DNA from: Sorex araneus
Lineage: Eukaryota > Chordata > Mammalia > Eulipotyphla > Soricidae
Direction of reading: 5' to 3'
DNA length: 64,000 bases
Assembly (NCBI RefSeq): GCF_027595985.1
Contig: NC_073305.1
Coordinates: 80,545,974 to 80,609,973, forward strand
Below are positions 22,329 to 33,014 of this stretch, one piece after another. The stretch's first letter is position 1. Each line of letters begins with the position of its first letter. A model generated the notes under the pieces. That model had not been told where the DNA came from, searched no databases, and was given only the letters and a program-made list of their open reading frames with translations. The position numbers were made by a program, and so were the translations under genes.

Positions 22329-22505
22329 GGGGAGGGTGGACATTTGAACCATACATAGTGGTGCTCAGGGCTTATTCCTAGCTCTATGATTGGGCATCAC
22401 TCTTGATGATGTTTGGGGTATGATATGCAATGGCAGGGATAGAATCAGGCTCAACTGCACGTAAAGTTAGTGCCTTACCCCTATACCATTTTTCAGGTCC
22501 CCATG
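22329..22505 (-). mobile_element. SINE, degenerate
   Basis: Antisense SINE remnants in the old L1, with the TSD TCAAGGTCTTT at 22318-22328 and 22506-22516. Confidence 0.75.
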
Positions 22506-23160
22506 TCAAGGTCTTTAATGCATTTTGAATTAACCTTTGTGTATAAAGTACTAAAGGGGCCTAATTCCCTTTTTAGAATGTGGCTGACAAATTTTCCCAG
22601 CACTATTTGTTGAACAGTCTCTTCTCTTTTCATATGCCTCATCCCTTTTTCATAAATTAATTACCCATATATTTGAGGGTTTACACCTGGATATTCAATT
22701 TTATTCCATTGATCAAGAGTTTGTCTTTATTGCAGCACTATCGAGCATACAGTTTTGAATACCACAGCTTTTTAGTAAAGATTAAATACTGAGAATGACA
22801 GTGCTTCTCATCCTTTTCTTTCTCAAATGGCTTTGGTTTTCTGTGAATTTAATGAATTAAATGAACTTTAGAAGTATTTGTTCTATGTACTTAAATAATG
22901 CTATGGGAATTTTGATCGGGATTGCATTGTATCTGTAAAGTATTTTGGGAAAGATGATAATTTTAATGATATTGACTCTCCCAATATATGAGTAATAAAT
23001 GTTTCCATTTTTATATATTTTATTTCTTTTATAAATGAATTATTATTTTAACTAAATAGGTCTTTCATCTCTTTTATTATATTGATCCCCAGATACTTGA
23101 AGATTTTTTGACATGATGATACATGTCATTTAAATTTCTTTCTCTTATACATTATTGTTT

Positions 23161-23990
23161 ACACATTAAGAATGACACAAATTTCTGTTGGTTGTTTTTA
23201 TAGCCTTACAGTATAGGTTTATAATTTGCTGAAGTTTTCTTTTAATAGGCCTAATGCTAACTCTAAACCATAATTGCTTTTTATAGTAGTTGCCACTTGT
23301 AAAGGACATTTAAAAACAACTATTTTGTATGATTTGTGCAAGAAGGTTAAAAAAGATATTATAAAATGTGCTATATATAAAGTAGTGCCTTGGGTTAATT
23401 TCATAGTGAGTGATTAGAATTATGGCCCAGTTCCCCCATAGCTCACACTAAAGTTCCTCCATAGTTAGACTCTAAGGATCATTTAACAAAAAAAAAAGTT
23501 TAAAATATATGCTCTCTAAAAGAAGGTCTCTAGGGTCAGGGGCATATCATATATCTATAATTAAGGAAGAATTGTGATAACAATTGTTTTAAAAATGTTT
23601 AAACCAAAGGCGAACACTGAAATTGTGTCAGGACAGATGAAATTCAGCTATCACCCTAGGTCTTGAAACATTTTTTTTTTGCAATCAGAGCCCACCAGGG
23701 GGCACTGTCACCCGTCCTTTGAACAGACAGCATTGCCTCCCAAACGTTGCGATTCATAAAATAACCTGATCTCTGAACTTTTTCCCATTTTGTCCCAGTT
23801 ATTTTGCTCTGAGGATAAGGTGCTTCAACTTCTGTTTAAATTATCTGCATGTTTCACATTAGAGTTATGTTCCCTCTTTTAAAATATGTCTTACAGTTAA
23901 TTTTAGGAGTTTCAAATTTTAAAATAAAGCAGAAAAAATTCTTGAGAAACATTTGAGAGTCACAACCACCCCTTAGGCTCATGCTTTTTA
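23161..23990. other. No supported feature
   Basis: AT-rich. The left end may still be L1 remnant. 'ccaccagggggcact' near 23692 resembles a CTCF core motif, but one short match is weak evidence. Confidence 0.3.
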
Positions 23991-24004
23991 TTATTATTGT
24001 TTTT

Positions 24005-24135
24005 AGTTTTACGCCTGAGACAACCTAATTTCAGAGAAAGAAGTCTGTCAAAGTTCATCAATGAGAGTGAAGTCAGACTCAAACCCAAGCCCATTTGAAT
24101 CCCAAGTCCGTATTCTTTACACTCCCCTCTCTATG
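24005..24135 (+). mobile_element. MIR
   Basis: 'cctgagacaacctaatttcagagaa', 'agtcagactcaaacccaagcc' and 'ccaagtccgtattctttacac' follow the MIR core and 3' region. Confidence 0.6.
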
Positions 24136-24219
24136 TCTCCTTCTCAGGGAAACTATCATAAAGTTCAAAGGCTGACTTATTAAACTTGCTAGACAAGCAA
24201 GACCAAGTGAGCCTGCATT

Positions 24220-24393
24220 GTTTTTTTGGTTTTTTTTGGGGGGGTGGGGGAGTCACCCAGTGATGCTCAGGGGTTACTCCTGGCTCTGCACTCAGGAATT
24301 ACTCCTGGTGGAGCTTGGGATACCATAGGGGATGCTGGGAACTGAACCTGGGTCGTCCGAGTGCAAGGCAAACGCCCTCCCTGCTGTACTATC
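24220..24393 (-). mobile_element. Type A SINE (first of three stacked insertions)
   Basis: Antisense copy with poly-T/G start, 'cagtgatgctcaggggttac', 'gaactgaacctgggtcgtccg' and 'ctgctgtactatc'. Target copy TGAGCCTGCATT precedes it (24208-24219) and follows it (24394-24405). Confidence 0.95.
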
Positions 24394-24405
24394 TGAGCCT
24401 GCATT

Positions 24406-24588
24406 TTTTTTTTTTTTTTTTTTTGCTTTTTGAGTCATACCTGGCAATGCACAGGGGTTACTCCTGGCTCTCCACTCAGGAATTACTCCTGGCGGTGCTC
24501 AGGGGACCATATGGGATGCTGGGAATCGAACCCGGGTAGGCTGCATGCAAGGTAAATGCCCTACCCGCTGTGCTATCACTCCAGCCCC
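24406..24588 (-). mobile_element. Type A SINE (second stacked insertion)
   Basis: Antisense, well-preserved copy with poly-T start, flanked by TGAGCCTGCATT at 24394-24405 and 24589-24600. Confidence 0.95.
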
Positions 24589-24604
24589 TGAGCCTGCATT
24601 TTTA

Positions 24605-25269
24605 TTTTTTTATTTTTTTTTAATTTATTTTATTGAATCACCAAGTGGAAAGTCACAAAGTTCTCAGGCCTACATCTCAGTTATACAATGCCCAAACACC
24701 CATCCCTTCACCAGTGCCCATATTCCACCACCAATAAAAACAAAAACAGAAGCAAAAACAAAACAAACAAACAAACAAAAAGTATACATCCCATCCCTCA
24801 CCCCCCAACCCACCCCGTACGTGAGTGATAATTTCACTTCCTTTTCTCTTTACCTTGATTACATTCCAGATTTCAACACATAACTCACTATTGTTGTTAG
24901 AGTTTCAAAACAGACTCACTATTTTTGTTGGAATTTATCCCCTAAGAATACAGCTCTATTAACAAGGAAATATTTGATAATAAGTTTTCCACTGATGAGA
25001 ATGAAAAGATAAACCGTAGCGGCCGCGCAGTTTACAATTTCTATATTATAGTAATTAAGTCCGCGAAGATTTAAGTTTGAAAATGAATCATTTCCCTTCC
25101 TGGAACAGCATGTAGCCAAAGTTAGTTCACAGTCTCCATACATGGGTGCAAGCACTTGCTGGAACCCCAATTCCTAAAGCTGTCTCTGGTTCCTGCTCGT
25201 TCCACATCCACCGGCTCTGCAGAGACATGGGCACCCGGGCCGAAAACCCGGCCGGCCGGAGCTGAGCCC
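24605..25269 (-). mobile_element. GC-headed composite retroelement, related copy
   Basis: 665 bp antisense element with the perfect 15 bp TSD GAGCCTGCATTTTTA at 24590-24604 and 25270-25284. On the minus strand its 3' third matches the 18.0-19.5 kb element ('gtgttgaaatctggaatgtaatca' region versus 'gtgttgaaacatggaatgtaatcg', then 'gggcactggtgaaggg' and 'gtgattcaataaa'). The middle shares 'gcgcggccgc' and 'aatagtgagt'-type modules. The 5' end is a different GC-rich stretch rich in CCGG. The 3' UTR carries a (CAAA)-type simple repeat. Confidence 0.8.
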
Positions 25270-25483
25270 GAGCCTGCATTTTTAAAGACTACAATTACCA
25301 AAGTCCTCCACAGTCCTCTTTTCTACACTCCCTGTCATCTCACTCCTGCTTTTTACCTGGAAAGCATCCCCGCAGTGGCCCTGATACCACATACATCTTT
25401 CTCTTCTTTTCTCTCTGTTGTTCCTGACTTACAGAAGTTGTGTGTTTCTCAGAGGTCCTGCTGTCATTTTTTTTTTTTAGGCT

Positions 25484-25706
25484 CTGCTGCTGACCCAGGT
25501 TCGATTCCTCTGTCCCTCTTGGAGAGCCCAGCAAGCTACCGAGAGTATCCCGCCCTCACAGCAGAGCCTGGTAAGCTATCCATAGCGTATTTGATATGCA
25601 AAAAAAAAAAAAAAAACAGTAATAACAAGTCTCACAATGGAAATGTTACTGGTGCCCGCTCGAATAAATCGATGAACATCAGGGTGACAGTGCTACAGTG
25701 ACAGTG
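25484..25706 (+). mobile_element. Type B SINE, head-truncated
   Basis: From 'gacccaggttcgattcctct' through 'gagagtatcccgccctcac', an internal A stretch, 'aacagtaataacaagtctcac' and 'tgcccgctcgaataaatcgatg' to 'gacagtgctacagtgacagtg'. Confidence 0.95.
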
Positions 25707-26640
25707 TTTCTATATTGGTTACTCTCAGGAGAGTGTAGAAAGTCTGCAGTCCTCTGTGGGTTTAGCTTGCGTGGGGTCACAGAATCTGCCTCATTCATGT
25801 GGCTTTTCGATGTATTGCAATGGTCTCACTACTTCCACGGAGTCTCTTCTTATCACTTTTACTTTCCAGTCCCCTTTCTCTGGGACCATACCAAAAAGGG
25901 TATTTGTTCTGTATATCCCCTACACAATGCTTCTTAAACATAATTGTGCCATCTGGGGATCTTTTTTAAATGCAGATTCTGATTTATTAGGTCTGGGGTT
26001 GGGCCTGGCACTATGCATTTCCAACTCACTAGTCTCTCTAACTCCCAGGAAATACTAGTACCCTGACTCATGGCCCAGACTCTGCATAATAAGGCAATAA
26101 CACACCTTATATTTTATTTGCACATTACAGATATAACCAAAATTTAGAGGATAAGGGATCAGGAATGAGTCCCATGGTAGAATGCATGACTTGAATATAA
26201 GATGTCCTGGGTTTGACCCCTTGTACTCCAGCACCGACTCCCCCCCACCCCCTCCATCTCCCACTAAAAACAGTTTAAAAGCAAATGGAAGGTTTAAATG
26301 ATACCCAGTAGGGGGCGCCAGAAGATGGTTCAAAGATGGTTCATTGGCTCAAGGACCTTGCCTGGCAAACACAGGGCCTTGAGCTAGAGCACTAGTGCCA
26401 CCCAGAGCTCCAGGCATGAGCTGACTACTATTTCTAAATACCGGTTCAGCTACTCTCAGGAAATTGTACAAAGGCTTATTCTGCCTGGGGTCACAGAATC
26501 TGCCTCACTCATGTGTTGCTGTTAGCAGGAAGCCCAGTTCCTTGCTATTTGATCCTCTCCACAGTGCAGTTCTAATGTTCCCAGTCCTACGAGATAGGTG
26601 CTGAGGCACAGCCAGTGACTTCCAGGCTTCATAATAGGAT
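25707..26640. other. Unassigned, including a possible SINE scrap near 26150-26250
   Basis: No exon. 'ggatcaggaatgagtcc' to 'cctgggtttgaccccttgtactcc' may be a worn SINE. 'tactctcaggaRaYtgta' sequences near 25722 and 26452 followed by 'ggggtcacagaatctgcctca' in both form a dispersed pair. Confidence 0.4.
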
Positions 26641-26656
26641 GGTGATTTAAATAGCA

Positions 26657-26896
26657 CTGTAGCACTGTGGTCCCTGTTGTTCATCGATTTGCTCCAGTGG
26701 GCACCAGTAACGTCTTCATTGTGAGACTTGTCATTACTGTTTTTGGCATAGAGAATACACCACAGGTAGCTTGCCAGGCTCTCTGTGAGGGCGGGAAGCC
26801 CTTGGTCGCTTGCCGGCCTCTCTGAGAGAGATGGAGGAATCGAACCCAGGTCGGCCACCTACAAGGTAAACGCCCTACCCACTCTGCTATTGCGGA
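26657..26896 (-). mobile_element. Type B SINE, near full length
   Basis: Antisense copy with the perfect 16 bp TSD GGTGATTTAAATAGCA at 26641-26656 and 26897-26912. Confidence 0.95.
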
Positions 26897-26912
26897 GGTG
26901 ATTTAAATAGCA

Positions 26913-27170
26913 TGGGTAAATTTCAAATGCATTAGGCTGAATTAAACAAGGAGGCTCCAAGGCGTACTTTGTATATGATTTTGTTCCATGTATAGGAGGT
27001 TATCAAAGGCAAAACAAATCTATTGGTAAATGAAAATTCAAAATAGTGACTGTCCAGGGACAGGGGAGGCAGAGATTGAAAAAGGCTTTAAGGGGACTCT
27101 GGTGTAGATGGATGGAACGAAACATTCTAGAGAGAGAAAAAACTTTGTTATACAGATATATGCGTTTGTC
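26913..27170. other. No supported feature
   Basis: Short unassigned spacer. Confidence 0.35.
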
Positions 27171-27186
27171 AAAATTCAGAATAGTG

Positions 27187-27355
27187 GGGCTGGAGTGGTA
27201 GCACAGAGGGTAGGACGTTTGCCTTGCACGTGGTCGATCCGGGTTCGATTCCCAGCAACCCATAGGGTACCCCCGAGCACCACCAGGAGTAATTCCTGAG
27301 TGCATGAGCCAGGAGTAACCCTTGTGCATCGCTGGGTGTGACCCAGGAAGGAAAA
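27187..27355 (+). mobile_element. Type A SINE, full length
   Basis: Starts GGGCTGGAGTGGTAGCACAG, has box B GGTTCGATTCC, and ends in an A tail. Perfect 16 bp TSD AAAATTCAGAATAGTG at 27171-27186 and 27356-27371. Confidence 0.97.
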
Positions 27356-27371
27356 AAAATTCAGAATAGTG

Positions 27372-27660
27372 AATTTAAGACGAATGTGTTTCAGGTAGTT
27401 TTACTTTAAAAAGAAAGTTACAAATTCTAAACTCTCCTCAATGATAGGCTAATAAATGTTGTGAGGTGAAGAATACTATGTATGCACAACTGAACATTGA
27501 AATACAACAAAGAATAAGGCTTCTTCTCCCAGCTCCTTGAGATAGATCTCAAAGCATGATGGGCCTGTGAGTTCACATTTAAATAGAACACAATATAGTT
27601 TTAAATTTCCAGACATAAAAAGGTGTCAGTGACAGAAATTATTTTAATCCCATTGTAACC
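27372..27660. other. No supported feature
   Basis: Unassigned spacer. Confidence 0.35.
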
Positions 27661-27663
27661 AGT

Positions 27664-27910
27664 TGAGTGATAGCACAGCAGGTAGGGCGTTTGCCTTGCA
27701 CACAGCCGACCTGGGTTTGAGTCCTCCATCCCTCTCGGAGAGCCCAGCAAGCTACCGAGAGTATCTTGCCTGCATGGCAGAGCCTGGCAAGCTACCTGTG
27801 GTGCATTCGATATGCCAATAAAAAAACAGTAACAGCAAGTTTCACAATGAAGATGTTACTGGTGCCTGCTCGAACAAATCGATGAGCAATGGGATGACAG
27901 TGATACAGTG
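27664..27910 (+). mobile_element. Type B SINE, full length
   Basis: tRNA-like head 'gagtgatagcacagcagg', box B region 'gggtttgagtcctcc', body 'agcctggcaagctacc' and 'gtaacagcaagtttcac', tail 'gacagtgatacagtg'. It is the clearest whole type B copy on the plus strand. Confidence 0.95.
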
Positions 27911-28061
27911 CAACCACTATTGATAAACATGCCTGGATCATTCCAAATTATGATATGTTGGGTCCACAAAGCTGGGTTACCTTATAGGCGATCTACGCTT
28001 GGGTTTAGGATAGGCATCCAAACATTTGTTGGGGAGGTTAAAAAAAAGGTTTATATTTAAT

Positions 28062-28246
28062 TTTTTTTTTTTTTTTTTTTGCTTTTTGGGTCACACCTGG
28101 CGATGCACAGGGGTTACTCCTGGCTCTGCACTCAGGAATTACCCCTGGCCGTGCTCAGGGGACCATATGGGATGCTGGGATTTGAACCCGGGTCGGCCGC
28201 GTGCAAGGCAAACGCCCTACCCGCTGTGCTATCTCTCCAGCCCCAG
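28062..28246 (-). mobile_element. Type A SINE, young
   Basis: Poly-T start, 'tgctttttgggtcacacctgg', 'gaacccgggtcggccgcgtgcaaggc'-type head end. TSD TATATTTAAT at 28052-28061 and 28247-28256. Confidence 0.95.
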
Positions 28247-28256
28247 TATATTTAAT

Positions 28257-29215
28257 ATTTTTAAATAGTATTTTAAAAGGCATTAAAAATATTAGAGTTA
28301 TAATGGCTTTCCTTGAACTTATTCCATCCCTGGGCCCTAGGCAGGAATCCATGGCCTTTGCAAGGCTTGCCACCAGGGCAGATGCCACCAGCACAGCTCA
28401 GGGAGGGGAGGGTGGAATCTCGATTTCTCTCCTCCTATCATCTTCCTCTCCCCCGTCAGGGCCTAAGACAGTAGCCTAGGAAGTTAAAGTGACCCTGGAG
28501 GCAGTGGAGGAAGGACAAGACCCTGGAGGCAGTGGAGGAAGGACATGTGTGCCTGACTCAGAGGGCTCTGCACTCTGAACTCTTTGAACAACAATGTTCT
28601 TATTGTTCTTTGTTTGCTCATCAGAGCCTGGTGCCAGCAAAGCTGGAGCTAGGAAGCTTCCAGAGCCCGTGATCGGGGTTGGCAACCAGCATTGGCTGGC
28701 TGTCACCATGCTACCCAGAGTGCTGGTAGGGCACATAGATGGATTAGAGGTGTCCTTGGTCCATTAAAGATGGATTAGGAATGTCCCAGAGGTTTCAGAA
28801 TTTCTCTTATATAGAGATAGGGATGAAGATGGATAGAATGTTAGGCCAGGAACACTTAAATCAAAAAATGAAATTCTGGGAAGAAAGTGAAAAATCTATT
28901 CCCTAAATTTAAAAAATGTGACATTCCACAGACATGATTTTAATCCCAAAGTCAAAGGATTTCTCAGTCTTCAGTCATTTGACATGCAGCAAGTAGCAGG
29001 GGCAGAAAAAGACTCAGGTTCAGATTTTCAGGGAACTCGTCAAGAACCCAGCAGGGAAGCTGCCAGTCTCTGACTAGAGAGAGTCCAGGAAGGCAATCCA
29101 GGGAAAGCAGATTTTTCCAGAGGGAACCATCTGGGTTTTACCTTTTCATCACTATACATTGTAAGTCCTGGGGATTGGTGGCAGGGGGAGGGGCGCAACA
29201 AAACTAAACAATTAA
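28257..29215. other. Unassigned, with a 28 bp tandem pair
   Basis: No exon supported. 'gaccctggaggcagtggagg' occurs at 28491 and again at 28519, a two-copy 28 bp tandem repeat. Confidence 0.5.
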
Positions 29216-29217
29216 AA

Positions 29218-29465
29218 AATTTTTCCCCTTTTTATTTATTCACCGTGAGACACAGCTACAAAGCTTTCATGTTTGAGTTTTGGTCATATAATTATCAAAC
29301 ACTCATCCTTTCACCAGTGCACATTTACCACCACCAAAATCCCCAGTATCCTCCCCCATTCCAACCCTTCCCCTGCCTGTGTGGCAGACAATTTGCACAA
29401 TACTCTCTCCCTATTTTGGTTTCAATATTTCGACACTAGTTCCACCACCATTCAAACCTGCTGAA
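29218..29465 (-). mobile_element. L1 3' end, antisense
   Basis: 'ttattcaccgtgagacacag', 'aaagctttcatgtttgag', 'cctttcaccagtgcac' and 'ctgtgtggcagacaa' in reverse-L1 order. Confidence 0.85.
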
Positions 29466-29577
29466 AAGGCAATGTTAAATAATTTGTTTTGTATTGCTTT
29501 TTATGGATAGAATATAATGTCGCACAGCCACTCTCGCTCTAGGAATTCTACAATTTTAATAATTAGTGTATGGATAG

Positions 29578-29622
29578 ATCTCTGCAGCAAGCTGCACAGT
29601 TCCGAGATGTGTGTGTGTGTGT

Positions 29623-29658
<36 letters not shown>

Positions 29659-29950
29659 AGCATGGCCATGTGGGAGCTTAAGTAGCCAGTGGCCGTTTGT
29701 GGGCATCATCTCAGAGTCCCATTGGGGCAGGTGGAAGAAGGGCCGGTTCCTCCCCTGTCCCATGAGGCCTGGTGTTTGCTGCCACTGCCACCGTGTACAG
29801 TTGAGTTCTAGAAGATGGTGGCCACCAGGATTCCTGGGGGGCAGGTGGAGGGGCAGCACTTGCTCCCGTCTGGAGTGGCTCCGAGAAAGTGGCCTTTTAC
29901 GAAGTCCAGAGGCATCTCTGCAGCAAGCTGCTAGGTTCCAAGATTCTTGT
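29578..29950. repeat. GC-rich segment bounded by a direct repeat, period 336 bp
   Basis: ATCTCTGCAGCAAGCTGC at 29578-29595 recurs exactly at 29914-29931, and flanking bases 'ggttcca/cagttccgagat' continue the match. A (TG)n tract lies inside. Both ORF directions here are shadows. Confidence 0.7.
29608..29657. repeat. (TG)n microsatellite
   Basis: About 50 bp of TG with a single TA interruption. Confidence 0.95.
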
Positions 29951-30264
29951 TTATGTCTCTAAACACTTAAAATTTTGTTCTTGATCTTTCTGATGTCTTG
30001 TTACAGGAAAGAAAATTTAAGTATGATAAAAGAAAACATATTTTTCATAAATACACATAAAAATGAGGAGCTACCTTGGGCAGGGAGATTGAGGCAATTT
30101 TTTTTTATAGCATTGAGATGAATTTTACTCTGTTTCACTTTTAGATTCTCCACTTTAGGTATAAAGACATGTATATGTACTATCTTTCTGGATCCACTTG
30201 CTTTGTTTTAATCTTTAAAAATCATTTTAAATACTTGTAGTTCACATTATGTAAGAATATAGAC

Positions 30265-30355
30265 ACAGGACCAGAGAAATATTAGAAGGGTTAAGGTGCT
30301 CTCCTTGCACCCCGGGAGAAGGTAGCTGGCTCTGATTCCAGATTCTGGGATATAC
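30265..30355 (+). mobile_element. Possible SINE head, degenerate
   Basis: 'ggaccagagaaatattagaag' and 'gtgctctccttgcaccc' echo the SINE head. Weak. Confidence 0.35.
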
Positions 30356-30589
30356 TGGCCAATGAACAGGCAGGTTCTGGCTCTGGTGATGGACAACCTA
30401 TGACAGTGACTGGTGGCATGACCGCCTCGCACCTCTCAAGGTGGAAAACAAGACCTCCCCCTCTGCAGGAAGACAATGCTGGTCTTTTTCCTTCCTGTTG
30501 CAATTGGAGTTTCTCCCACAGCCTTCCACCCCAGGACGGGCTTTCACCAAGTCCAAATAAATCATTATTCTAACTGAAAAATAATATGG

Positions 30590-30732
30590 AACTGGCCAAC
30601 CCCAGTTCCATTCCCATCACTGCATATGGTCCCCAGAACACCTCCAGGAGTGATCCCTGAACACAGAGCCAGAAGTAAGCCCTGAGCACAGCAAGCATGG
30701 CCCCATAGCCAAACAAACAAACAAAAAATACA
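30590..30732 (+). mobile_element. SINE, old, with (CAAA) tail
   Basis: 'gttccattcccatcac', 'catatggtccccagaacacc', 'ccaggagtgatccctgaac', 'agccagaagtaagccctgagc', then 'aaacaaacaaac'. Confidence 0.8.
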
Positions 30733-31217
30733 GACACAACGTAAGAGAAAAAGAAATGAGAAAGAATGGAAAACAAAGAATGAAAATAGGTCTTTTTTTT
30801 ATTTTATTGAATCACCGTGAGTTACAAGCTTTCATGTTTCGGTTACAATCTCACAATGATCAAACACCCATCCCTCCACCAGTGCACATTCCCCACCACC
30901 AATATCCCAGGTATACCCCCCCTTTCCCACCCTCCCCCTGCCTCAATGGCAGATAATATTCCCCATACTCTCTCTCTACTTTGGGGCGTTATGGCTTGCA
31001 ACACAGACACTGAGAGGTCATCATGTTTGGTCCATTATCTACTTTCGGCACACATCTCCCATCCTGACTGATTCCTCCAGCCATCATTTTCTTAGTGATC
31101 CCTTCTCTATTCCATCTGCCTTCTCCCCTCTGCTCCTGAAGCAGTCTTCCAGCTAGGGGAAATCTTCCTTACCCTTGTATCTACCGTCCTTGGGTGTCAG
31201 CCTCATGTGATGTTATT

Positions 31218-31655
31218 TTATACTCCACAAATGAGTGCAGTCCCTCTATGTCTGTCCCTCTCTTTATGACTCATTTCACTTAGCATGATACTCTCCATGT
31301 CTATCCATTTATAAGTCAATTTCATGACTTCATCTCTCCTAACAGCTGCATAGTATTCCATTGTGTAGATGTACCAAAGTTTCTTTAACCAGTCATCTGT
31401 TCTAGGGCACTTGGGTTGTTTCCAGATTTTGGCTATTATGAACAGTGCTGCAATGAATATATAGGTACAGATGTCATTTCTGTGCTTTTTTGCATCCTTG
31501 GGATATATTCCCAGAAATGCTATTGCAGGGTCATATGGAAGCTGAATTTCTAGTTTTTGAAGGACTGTCCATATTGTTTTCCAGAAAGGCTGGACCAGTT
31601 GGCATTCCCACCAACAGTGAAGGAGCATCCAGTTTCCCCACATCCACACCAGCAC
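31218..31655 (-). pseudogene. L1 ORF2 C-terminal part (twin-primed copy)
   Basis: An open frame of about 145 codons reads as the ORF2p C-terminus: 'LLHCWWEC' in the cysteine-rich region, 'AIAFLGIYPKDAKK', 'WYIYTMEYYAAVR', ending at a stop near 31218. It continues in the inverted segment but is physically disconnected from it. Confidence 0.85.
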
Positions 31656-31687
31656 TGGTTGCTTTTGTTCTTTTGAATGTGTGCTAG

Positions 31688-32650
31688 TCTCTGAAAATCA
31701 AGTACCTTGAAATCAGCTTAACCAAAGAGGTCAAGGACCTATACAAAGAAAATTACAAAACACTACTTCAAGAAATAAAAGAGGACACTAGGAAATGGAG
31801 ACACATCCCCTGCTCATGGATAGGGAGAATTAACATTTTCAAAATGGCAATACTGCCCAAAGAACTATACAGATTTAATGCAGTCCCTATTACATTTTTC
31901 AAAGAAATAGACAAAACACTCCTGAAATTTATAGGGAACAATAAGCCCCCACGAATAGCTAAAGTAATCCTTGGAAAAAAGAAGAAGATGGGTGGGATCA
32001 CCTTCCCCAACTTCAAACTCTACTACAAAGCAGTAGTAATTAAAACAGCATGGTATTGTGATAAAAACAGACCTGCAGACCAATGGAACAGAGTTGAATA
32101 TTCTGTCACAGACCCCCAAATATATGGCCACTTAATCTTTGACAAAGGAACATGAAATATGAAGTGGAAAAAGGAAAGGAAAAAGGAAAGCTCTTCAAGT
32201 GGTGCTGGGAAACTGGATAGCTACATCCAAAAAAATGAACTGACTTCTGTCTAATGCCAGGCACAAAAGTCAGATCAAAGTGGGTTAAAGATTTCAATAT
32301 CAGACATGAATCTATAAGGTTCATAGAAGAAAATGATGTAGGCAGAACTCTCCATGACATTGAAGCTAAAAGTATCTTTAAGGATGAAACAGTACTGACC
32401 ATGCAAGTGGAAGCAAACATAAACAAATGGGGCTACATTAAACTAAGAAGCCTTTGCACTTCAAAAGAAACAGTGACCAAAATACAGAAAGAACCCACAG
32501 AATGGGAAAGAATATTTACCCAATTCCCATCTGATAAGGGATTAATATCAAGGATATACAAGACACTAGTAGAATTGTATAAGGAAAAAACCTCCAACCC
32601 CATCAAAAAATGGGGAGAAGAAATGAACAGAAGTTTCCTCAAAAAATAAA
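31688..32650 (+). pseudogene. L1 ORF2 middle part, inverted segment
   Basis: Open pieces at 31844-32155 and 32254-32649 match the ORF2p region between the RT and the cysteine-rich C-terminus ('[16 protein letters not shown]', '[17 protein letters not shown]'). A frameshift occurs near 32155-32254. Confidence 0.85.
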
Positions 32651-33014
32651 TACAAATGGCCCAAAAAGCACGGGAAAAAATGCTCCACATTGCTAGTCAT
32701 CAGGGATATGAAAATGAAAACAACAATAAGATGAAAATAGGTCTTAACCATATCCTGTGCTCATCTACCAACTGCTTTGATAGACTCACTTTCAGTCTCA
32801 ATACCTGGAAAGAACTACTATGAGGACTGGTAGACATTATCAAGACATGATTGCCATCTTGTTGCTATGGACCATTGACTATTATAGGCCTCCTATTCTC
32901 CCACCCGATTCTACTATGATGCTCCACAAATACAAGCGGTGGGGATAGATTAGCTCATAAGGCTAACAACTCAACATAGAGGAGTAGCAATGTTGGTTTG
33001 ATCAAGAGTAGTAG

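Larger units (their letters stand above)
20620..23160 (-). mobile_element. Old antisense L1 (3' UTR and ORF2), interrupted twice
   Basis: Reads in antisense like a classic mammalian L1: 'tatattccacatatgactgag', 'tttgtttccagatcttggctattgcgaac', 'gaggagatatctgtttttct', 'tcttggaaatcagctttttgtct', 'atatgagtaataaatgtttcc'. A type C element (21429-22062) and a SINE (22329-22505) are inserted. Broken in all frames. Confidence 0.85.
30795..32730 (-). mobile_element. Twin-primed L1: 3' part antisense, 5' part inverted
   Basis: 30795 to about 31690 is the L1 3' UTR and ORF2 C-terminus in antisense. About 31690-32730 is the preceding part of ORF2 in sense orientation. On L1 coordinates the two parts are adjacent, with only a few tens of bases missing at the join. 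A perfect 15 bp TSD, ATGAAAATAGGTCTT, brackets both (30780-30794, 32731-32745). This is the standard product of twin priming in one insertion event. Confidence 0.95.

Noticed and set aside
23690-23710. CTCF site
   Set aside because: Only a short core match (CCACCAGGGGGCACT); without binding data or conservation it is not reported as a feature of its own.
24230-25284. CRISPR-like array (four repeats of GAGCCTGCATT)
   Set aside because: Spacers are SINEs and a retroelement of unequal length; the repeats are target-site duplications in a mammalian genome.
25156-25701. 181-codon plus-strand ORF
   Set aside because: It runs through the composite element, a spacer and a type B SINE, so it is a chance reading of repeats.
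29563-29962. ORFs over the (TG)n tract
   Set aside because: Dipeptide runs from the microsatellite, with no independent support.
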